This document shows, piece by piece, positions 58,506-64,000 of a stretch of DNA of 64,000 bases. The position numbers and the translations under genes were made by a program. Under the pieces are notes generated by a model. It was not told the DNA's origin and made no database searches. It saw nothing but the letters and a program-made list of their open reading frames with translations. The stretch comes from Gammaproteobacteria bacterium LSUCC0096 (GTDB lineage: Bacteria; Pseudomonadota; Gammaproteobacteria; Pseudomonadales; Litorivicinaceae). Position 1 is the stretch's first letter; every line of letters begins with the position of its first letter. The stretch covers positions 260,514-324,513 of the forward strand of contig VIEA01000001.1 in the NCBI GenBank assembly GCA_008087055.1. Direction: 5' to 3'.

Positions 58506-61232
58506 ATGTTAGGGACATTTGTCCGGAAGATCTTCGGCTCCAAAAATGACCGGGAAGTCAAACGCATGCTGAAGGCGGTCGCCGCGATCAATCAGCAAGA
58601 ATCCACTCTCGAATCTCTCAGCGATGAAGCGCTCGCAGCGAAGCGCGATGAATTCCGTGAGCGAATTAAAGCTGGTGAGACGCTGAATCAAGTCCTCCCA
58701 GATGCCTTTGCGGTGTGTCGAGAAGTCAGTAAGAGAACGCTTGGGTTAAGGCACTTTGATGTGCAGATGGTTGGCGGTATGACCCTCCATGAAGGTCGCA
58801 TTTCAGAGATGCGGACAGGAGAAGGTAAGACTCTTGTTGCGACCTTGCCTGCCTACTTGAATGCCATCGAAGGAAAAGGTGTTCATGTAGTCACTGTGAA
58901 CGAATACCTTGCCAATCGTGATGCGAATTGGATGCGTCCCCTGTATGAAGGGCTCGGGTTGACTGTCGGCGTCATTGCTTCAGGTCAAAGCCCTGAAGAG
59001 AAGCGTGCTGCGTACGCTGCCGACATCACCTACGGTACTAACAACGAATTCGGATTTGATTATCTCAGGGACAATATGGCGTTTTCGCCAGAGGGTCGCG
59101 TGCAGCGTGAGCTCTCTTTTGCGATTGTCGATGAGGTGGATTCGATCCTGATCGATGAAGCAAGAACACCACTGATTATCTCAGGCCCAGCAGATGATCA
59201 TTCGGAACGATACAAAGCGATCAATGTCATTATTCCAAAACTCACCGAAGCGAAGATGTCGGAAGATGGCGAATCGTTCGAAGTTGAAGGTCACTATCTG
59301 CTTGATGAGAAGAACCGTTCTGTTGAACTGACCGAACTTGGTCATGAGTTAATTGAGGCAGAGCTTTCCGAAATGGGTCTCTTGGAAGCTGGTGATAGCC
59401 TATACAACCCAGCAAACCTTGCACTATTCCATCATGTGAATGCGGGCCTACGCGCGCATACACTCTTCCAAAGAAATGTTCATTACATCATCCAAGATGG
59501 TCAGGTTGTTATTGTTGATGAGCATACCGGCCGAACCATGCCAGGCCGTCGTTGGTCAGAGGGGCTGCATCAAGCAGTCGAGGCAAAAGAGGGTGTGGAT
59601 ATCCAGCCTGAAAGCCAGACGCTCGCTTCAACCACATTCCAGAATTACTTCCGTTTGTACGATCGTCTGTCAGGTATGACAGGGACCGCCGATACAGAGG
59701 CTTATGAGTTCAGACAAATCTACGGCTTGGATGTTGTTGTCATCCCAACCAACGTACCTGTGAAGCGAATCGACTATAACGATTTGGTTTACATGACGAT
59801 GGAAGAAAAGTTTGAGGCGATTGTTGCTGATGTGATCGCTGAAAGAGATAAAGGTCGCCCGGTACTTGTCGGTACCGCATCGGTGGAAGCCTCTGAACTG
59901 TTGTCACAATTCCTGGATAAAGAAGGGGTTCAACATAACGTTCTGAACGCAAAACAGCACGAGCGTGAAGCAACGATCATTGCTGAAGCTGGTCGTCCGG
60001 GTGCAGTCACGATCGCCACTAATATGGCGGGTCGAGGCACAGATATCATGCTTGGTGGTAACTGGCAGGCGGAAGTTGCTGAATTAGCATCACCAACTGA
60101 TGCGCAAGTTGAAGCAATCAAAGCAGATTGGCAGACCCGTCACGAAGAAGTCTTGGAGGCCGGCGGTCTGCATATCGTTGGTTCTGAACGTCATGAATCA
60201 CGTCGGATTGATAACCAGTTACGCGGACGCTCTGGCCGTCAGGGTGACCCTGGATCGTCACGCTTCTTCTTATCTCTCGAAGATGATTTGATGCGTATTT
60301 TCGCATCACCAAAGATGCGCTCGATTATGCAAAGCCTTGGTATGCAACGTGGTGAGGCGATCGAACACAAAATGGTCACTAACGCGATCGAGAAAGCGCA
60401 GAAGAAGGTTGAAGGTCGTAACTTCGATATGCGTAAGCAGTTGTTGGATTATGATGATGTTGCGAACGATCAGCGGACTCAAGTGTACGCACAGCGTAAT
60501 GAGCTGATGGATGCTGACGATCTTTCAGATCTTGTTATTGCTATTCGTCGAGATGTTTTTACATCGGTGATAGCTTCATACATTCCTCCGCAAAGCTTGA
60601 TTGAGCAATGGGATGTTCCGGGTCTGACCGAAGAATTTGCAACACAGTTCGGTCTTCGGATGCCAATTCAAGAATGGCTGGATGAAGATGAGTCTTTGTA
60701 CGAAGAAACGCTTCTCGAGAAAATTATTGATGAGGCTGTGCGTCGTCATGATGAAAAGATTGGTGTTGTTGGTGAAGACACCATGCGCCGGTTTGAGAAG
60801 CAGGTTCTTCTTCAAGTACTCGATCATCAATGGAAAGAACATTTGGCAGCGATGGATTACTTGCGCCAGGGGATTCACCTCCGTGGATATGCGCAAAAGA
60901 ATCCAAAACAGGAATATAAGCGCGAAGCGTTTGAACTCTTTACCTCCATGCTTGATCAAATTAAGCGTGAATCAGTTCGCGTATTGACTGCTGTTCAGGT
61001 GCCAACCAAAGAAGAAATCGAGGCGCAGGAAGAAGCGCGTCGACAACAGGCAGTTGAGCAATTGGCACAAGCTCAGGCGACGCACGATGCTGCTTCGTCT
61101 GCAGATGAGGACTCTGCCGATGGTGCACCCGAGCGGCCGATGCCGGCAGTGAGCCACAAGGTTGGGCGAAATGAGCCTTGCCCATGTGGAAGTGGAAAGA
61201 AATATAAGCAATGTCATGGTCGCATTGGTTAA
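58506..61232 (+). CDS. secA: Preprotein translocase ATPase SecA
   Basis: 908 residues from the ATG at 58506; a 30-residue in-frame extension overlaps dciA and is unlike SecA. SecA drives proteins through SecYEG. Walker A is [16 protein letters not shown] (about 102-110), DEAD-like [19 protein letters not shown], then the preprotein crosslinking domain, [13 protein letters not shown] and [17 protein letters not shown]. The C-terminal zinc motif [14 protein letters not shown] (SecB-binding) follows an Ala/Glu-rich linker. Confidence 0.99.
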   Translation: MLGTFVRKIFGSKNDREVKRMLKAVAAINQQESTLESLSDEALAAKRDEFRERIKAGETLNQVLPDAFAVCREVSKRTLGLRHFDVQMVGGMTLHEGRISEMRTGEGKTLVATLPAYLNAIEGKGVHVVTVNEYLANRDANWMRPLYEGLGLTVGVIASGQSPEEKRAAYAADITYGTNNEFGFDYLRDNMAFSPEGRVQRELSFAIVDEVDSILIDEARTPLIISGPADDHSERYKAINVIIPKLTEAKMSEDGESFEVEGHYLLDEKNRSVELTELGHELIEAELSEMGLLEAGDSLYNPANLALFHHVNAGLRAHTLFQRNVHYIIQDGQVVIVDEHTGRTMPGRRWSEGLHQAVEAKEGVDIQPESQTLASTTFQNYFRLYDRLSGMTGTADTEAYEFRQIYGLDVVVIPTNVPVKRIDYNDLVYMTMEEKFEAIVADVIAERDKGRPVLVGTASVEASELLSQFLDKEGVQHNVLNAKQHEREATIIAEAGRPGAVTIATNMAGRGTDIMLGGNWQAEVAELASPTDAQVEAIKADWQTRHEEVLEAGGLHIVGSERHESRRIDNQLRGRSGRQGDPGSSRFFLSLEDDLMRIFASPKMRSIMQSLGMQRGEAIEHKMVTNAIEKAQKKVEGRNFDMRKQLLDYDDVANDQRTQVYAQRNELMDADDLSDLVIAIRRDVFTSVIASYIPPQSLIEQWDVPGLTEEFATQFGLRMPIQEWLDEDESLYEETLLEKIIDEAVRRHDEKIGVVGEDTMRRFEKQVLLQVLDHQWKEHLAAMDYLRQGIHLRGYAQKNPKQEYKREAFELFTSMLDQIKRESVRVLTAVQVPTKEEIEAQEEARRQQAVEQLAQAQATHDAASSADEDSADGAPERPMPAVSHKVGRNEPCPCGSGKKYKQCHGRIG

Positions 61233-61271
61233 TGCGCCATCACATGCTTCTGTGTGACGCGTGAGAATCAG

Positions 61272-62492
61272 ATGAAATCGTCAGTCGGTGGATTGCCTGT
61301 CAATGGAGTTCGGTTGGGAGCAGTACGTGCCCCCGTCTACAAGAACAAAGATCGAGATGATCTTCTGCTGATGGCTTTTGACGAGGGTTCTGTCGGGGCC
61401 TGTGTCACCACCACGAACCAGTTTTGCGCCGCGCCCGTTCATGTATTACGAGCACATTTAGCGTCGACTGCATCTGTTCGTTATTGGCTACTCAACGCAG
61501 GTAATGCAAATGCTGGGACGGGTGAGCCAGGAATGGAGGCATGCCAGCAAACTGTTGCATCACTCGCGTCATTGACCGACGTGTCCGATGAGGCCATCTG
61601 GCCATTTTCAACTGGTGTTATTGGCGAGCCGTTACCGGTTCAATCTATCTGTGACGCTCTTCCTAAAGCGCTCGGTGTGTGCGACGCCTCTATTGAGGCA
61701 TGGGAATGCGCCTCGCGTGCCATTATGACGACAGATACCCATCCAAAATTACGACATATCCAATGCGAGATTGATGGGCGCACGGTGACGTTAACTGGCA
61801 TGGCCAAAGGGTCAGGAATGATCCACCCGAATATGGCGACGATGTTTGGTTTGATCGCTTCAGATGTTGTGATGACAGCAGAGTGTTTACAGGCACTTCT
61901 TGGGTATGCGGTAAACCACAGTTTCAATTGCGTCACTGTCGATGGAGATACATCGACAAACGATGCATGTGCGATCGTTGCGACACAGACAGCAGGCCAC
62001 CCGGTCATTACTGATCCAGCGAGCCAAGAGGCACAAGTTTTTGCGAGAGCTTTATCGACTCTAGCCGATGATCTTGCAGAAATGCTGGCGCGCGACGGTG
62101 AGGGTGCAACTAAGTTTGTTCGAGTGATTTGTGCGGATGCGACCAGTGATGAGGATGCCCATGCCATTGCAAACACAGTTGCGCTATCGCCTCTGGTGAA
62201 AACAGCATTAGCCGCATCAGATCCTAACTGGGGACGAATTGTTGCAGCTGTTGGTCGCGCTCCGATTCCGCAGATTGCAATCGATCGAGTGAATGTCTGG
62301 ATTAATGATGTGCAGATCGTCGAAAACGGTGGTCGTCATCCCGAGTACACAGAAGAAGCAGGTCAGGCGGCAATGAATCCGGTTGATATTGATATCCGGA
62401 TTTCGATGGGTGTTGGTTCGGGCTATTGTCGAGTCATGACCTGTGATCTCACCAAAGAATATGTTCGGATCAATGCCGAATACAGGACCTGA
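61272..62492 (+). CDS. argJ: Bifunctional glutamate N-acetyltransferase/amino-acid acetyltransferase ArgJ
   Basis: 406 residues from the ATG at 61272; a GTG at 61254 would add six residues. ArgJ moves acetyl from acetylornithine to glutamate in the cyclic arginine pathway. The self-processing site precedes the Thr nucleophile in GSGMIHPNMATMFG, and NAGNANAGTGEPG and SDPNWGRIVAAVGRA are typical. Position after secA matches Pseudomonas. Whether it is mono- or bifunctional cannot be read from sequence. Overlaps the Nudix gene by 20 bases. Confidence 0.96.
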   Translation: MKSSVGGLPVNGVRLGAVRAPVYKNKDRDDLLLMAFDEGSVGACVTTTNQFCAAPVHVLRAHLASTASVRYWLLNAGNANAGTGEPGMEACQQTVASLASLTDVSDEAIWPFSTGVIGEPLPVQSICDALPKALGVCDASIEAWECASRAIMTTDTHPKLRHIQCEIDGRTVTLTGMAKGSGMIHPNMATMFGLIASDVVMTAECLQALLGYAVNHSFNCVTVDGDTSTNDACAIVATQTAGHPVITDPASQEAQVFARALSTLADDLAEMLARDGEGATKFVRVICADATSDEDAHAIANTVALSPLVKTALAASDPNWGRIVAAVGRAPIPQIAIDRVNVWINDVQIVENGGRHPEYTEEAGQAAMNPVDIDIRISMGVGSGYCRVMTCDLTKEYVRINAEYRT

Positions 62493-63396
62493 AATCCAAG
62501 TTGCTTGCGCGCTGATCTGGCGTGATGGGCAAATCCTTCTATCTAAAAGGCACCACAGTGCGCATCAAGGTGGCCTCTGGGAATTTCCAGGTGGCAAGTT
62601 TGAGGCTGGCGAAGACCCAAAAACCTGCCTGAGCCGAGAGCTGGAAGAAGAGCTCGGCATTATCCCGCGTGATTCTTATTTTATGTTTCAAATCCCATGG
62701 GATTATGGTGACAAGTCGATTCGCCTATGGGTGTATGAAGTATTTGATTTTGACGGTGAACCGGAGGGTCTTGAGGGGCAAGAAGTGAGCTGGTTCATGC
62801 CGGATGCGATCGCTCAATTAGAGTTCCCAAAAGCAAATCATGCGATTGTTCGCGCGATCGGGCTACCTCGAATTGTTCGTATTTATGATCCATCGATTAC
62901 GCTTGAGCCTGCGATTTGGGCTGTCGAGACGGAGTTTCGTTGTCTCCTGTATTTCCGTGGTTTGACCCCGGGTGTTGAGCTCGATACGGCGATTGAGGCG
63001 GCGCTGACCCGCGGTCATCAGGTGATATTAACGCTTGATCAACTGTCGTGTTTTCGTGCCGGTTGTGGGGTGCATTTGCGGAAGACGGATCGCTTATCTG
63101 AAGCACTTAGCCATCTGGAGGCGTTGGAAGCTCCTTGGCCCATCACCGCAGGCATCCGAGACGAGCAGGATATTGAAAGGCAACGAACATGGCCTTCAGA
63201 TGCGCTCTTGATTTCTCCGGTTCGTGAGACGCCTACTCACCAGGGTATGCAAGCGCTTGGTTGGGATCGCTTCTCAGAACTCGCGTGTACGGTCGGTGTG
63301 CCCGCATTTGCATTAGGTGGCATCACCCAAGATGACCTCCAAAAAGTCACTGAAAATGCCGGCTTTGGTGTTGCGGGGATTCGCGGGTTTCAGTGA
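62473..63396 (+). CDS. MutT-type Nudix hydrolase fused to a ThiE-like domain
   Basis: 307 residues from the ATG at 62473; starts at 62461 and 62443 are possible. The N-terminal domain (about 1-130) is MutT-like with an intact Nudix box [23 protein letters not shown] positions 43-66, so it probably clears 8-oxo-dGTP. The C-terminal part (about 135-307) resembles thiamine phosphate synthase/TenI ([19 protein letters not shown]), but the Mg-binding DGVHL is changed to CGVHL. Such fusions after argJ or secA are known from Pseudomonas. The end overlaps yacG by seven bases. Confidence 0.93.
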   Translation: MPNTGPEIQVACALIWRDGQILLSKRHHSAHQGGLWEFPGGKFEAGEDPKTCLSRELEEELGIIPRDSYFMFQIPWDYGDKSIRLWVYEVFDFDGEPEGLEGQEVSWFMPDAIAQLEFPKANHAIVRAIGLPRIVRIYDPSITLEPAIWAVETEFRCLLYFRGLTPGVELDTAIEAALTRGHQVILTLDQLSCFRAGCGVHLRKTDRLSEALSHLEALEAPWPITAGIRDEQDIERQRTWPSDALLISPVRETPTHQGMQALGWDRFSELACTVGVPAFALGGITQDDLQKVTENAGFGVAGIRGFQ

Positions 63397-63590
63397 GTAT
63401 CAATCTCTGGATCGTTGAATTCAGGAGGAACCGGTCGTCCTGGAATTCGATGGCCTTCATCGGCCCACTCACCCAAATCAATTAACCGACAACGCTCTGA
63501 GCAAAACGGGCGAGACGGATTGTCTGTGTGATAGAGCGTTTCTTTTTTACAAGTTGGGCAAGACACAATGTGGCCTTGGGTATCAGTCAT
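63390..63590 (-). CDS. yacG: Zinc-binding DNA gyrase inhibitor YacG
   Basis: 66 residues. YacG binds GyrB and inhibits gyrase in Escherichia coli. The four zinc Cys residues are in [11 protein letters not shown] and [18 protein letters not shown], with the conserved [11 protein letters not shown] following. Adjacent to coaE with an eight-base overlap, as in most gammaproteobacteria. The stop overlaps the convergent Nudix gene. Confidence 0.96.
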   Translation of the reverse strand: MTDTQGHIVSCPTCKKETLYHTDNPSRPFCSERCRLIDLGEWADEGHRIPGRPVPPEFNDPEIDTH

Positions 63591-64000
63591 GACTGAGTCT
63601 CTCGTGTAAGGTCTGAATTTGCTGGATGAGTGATTCTAAATCACCTGAGTTATCGATCACAAAATTCGCGTAACTGAGCCGTACGTCTCTCGGAAGCTGT
63701 GCATTAATGATGTGCTGAATCGTATCTTTCGACTGCGTGTCTCTTTCTGAGCCGCGCAGCAATTGGTCCTTCTCTGGTGTATCGATCACGATGACACCAT
63801 CGAGGCTTTCATGTTGGTTGGTTTCGATTAAAAGTGGAGAGCATAAGATTCGATACGATGATGATGCTTCTTGATTGAGCCATTGATTCACTGCATCGCG
63901 AACGAGCGGATGGATGATCGATTCAACTGTCTTTTTCAGTCCGGGCGCTTCGTACATGTGTGATCGTAAAAGTACACGATCCAAGCTTCCATTCGAAAAG
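63583..64000 (-). CDS. coaE: Dephospho-CoA kinase CoaE, C-terminal part (5' end outside window)
   Basis: The minus-strand frame is open to the window edge and gives 138 residues. CoaE phosphorylates dephospho-CoA, the last step of CoA synthesis. Visible features are the [17 protein letters not shown]-like region after the lid (here [14 protein letters not shown]), [25 protein letters not shown] in outline and the C-terminal [18 protein letters not shown]. The ATP P-loop lies beyond the window. Usually in an operon with pilD and yacG. Confidence 0.95.
   Translation of the reverse strand, partial: FSNGSLDRVLLRSHMYEAPGLKKTVESIIHPLVRDAVNQWLNQEASSSYRILCSPLLIETNQHESLDGVIVIDTPEKDQLLRGSERDTQSKDTIQHIINAQLPRDVRLSYANFVIDNSGDLESLIQQIQTLHERLSHD

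Noticed and set aside
60576-60959. 127-codon minus-strand frame inside secA
   Set aside because: No Shine-Dalgarno, no domain, and secA is intact on the other strand.

Overview
The window is an unbroken stretch of core chromosome from a gammaproteobacterium. It holds a Pseudomonas-type bc1 complex operon (petABC), sspAB, a complete dcw division/cell-wall cluster, the lpt and mla lipid transport systems, sigma-54 with the nitrogen phosphotransferase genes, and RNase P RNA. G+C looks close to one half by eye. As I remember the Pseudomonas aeruginosa map, almost every gene follows the order of the coaE-secA-ftsZ-mraZ-petABC-his-rpoN-mreB segment there, but with fewer extra genes and very tight packing. 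That suggests a compact genome related to the Pseudomonadales/Oceanospirillales. I cannot name the genus.

Layout. (1) 1-8738, plus strand: end of mreB, mreC, mreD, maf/yhdE, rng, yhdP, tldD. (2) 8735-10610: yjgA (minus) and pmbA (plus), with overlapping start codons. (3) 10612-19652, minus strand: yrbG, kdsD, kdsC, lptC, lptA, lptB, rpoN, hpf, ptsN, rapZ, ptsO, mgtE in transcription order. (4) 19751-27185, plus strand: mlaFEDCB, ibaG, murA, hisG, hisD, hisC. (5) 27171-31286: degS (minus), a Nif3-like gene (plus), zapG/yhcB (minus), an alpha/beta hydrolase and zapE (plus). (6) 31372-36181, plus strand: rplM-rpsI, petABC and sspAB, with intrinsic terminators after rpsI and petC. (7) 36178-39346, minus strand: lpoA, diaA, dolP. 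(8) 39360-58050, plus strand: rsmI, rnpB, then mraZ-rsmH-ftsL-ftsI-murE-murF-mraY-murD-ftsW-murG-murC-ddl-ftsQ-ftsA-ftsZ-lpxC. (9) 57986-64000: dciA (minus), secA, argJ and a Nudix/ThiE-like fusion (plus), yacG and the end of coaE (minus).

Most of these genes build or maintain the envelope. MreBCD and the dcw proteins shape and divide the wall. MurA starts precursor synthesis and LpoA activates a wall polymerase. KdsC, KdsD, LpxC and LptABC make and export lipopolysaccharide. MlaFEDCB and YhdP handle phospholipids, DolP and DegS monitor the outer membrane, and SecA exports proteins. The remainder are housekeeping genes: translation, respiration, histidine and arginine synthesis, nitrogen regulation and replication control (DiaA, DciA).

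I found no mobile element, prophage, CRISPR array, defence island or secondary-metabolite cluster, and no credible undescribed multi-gene system. No stretch longer than about 260 bases lacks a gene. The points worth a second look are small-scale: overlap or abutment at all seven convergent gene junctions, a roughly threefold excess of GATC in the parts I counted by hand, a shortened RNase P RNA, a 10-bp-phased MraZ operator array on the mraZ promoter, and a 65-bp antisense overlap between lpxC and the helicase-loader gene dciA.
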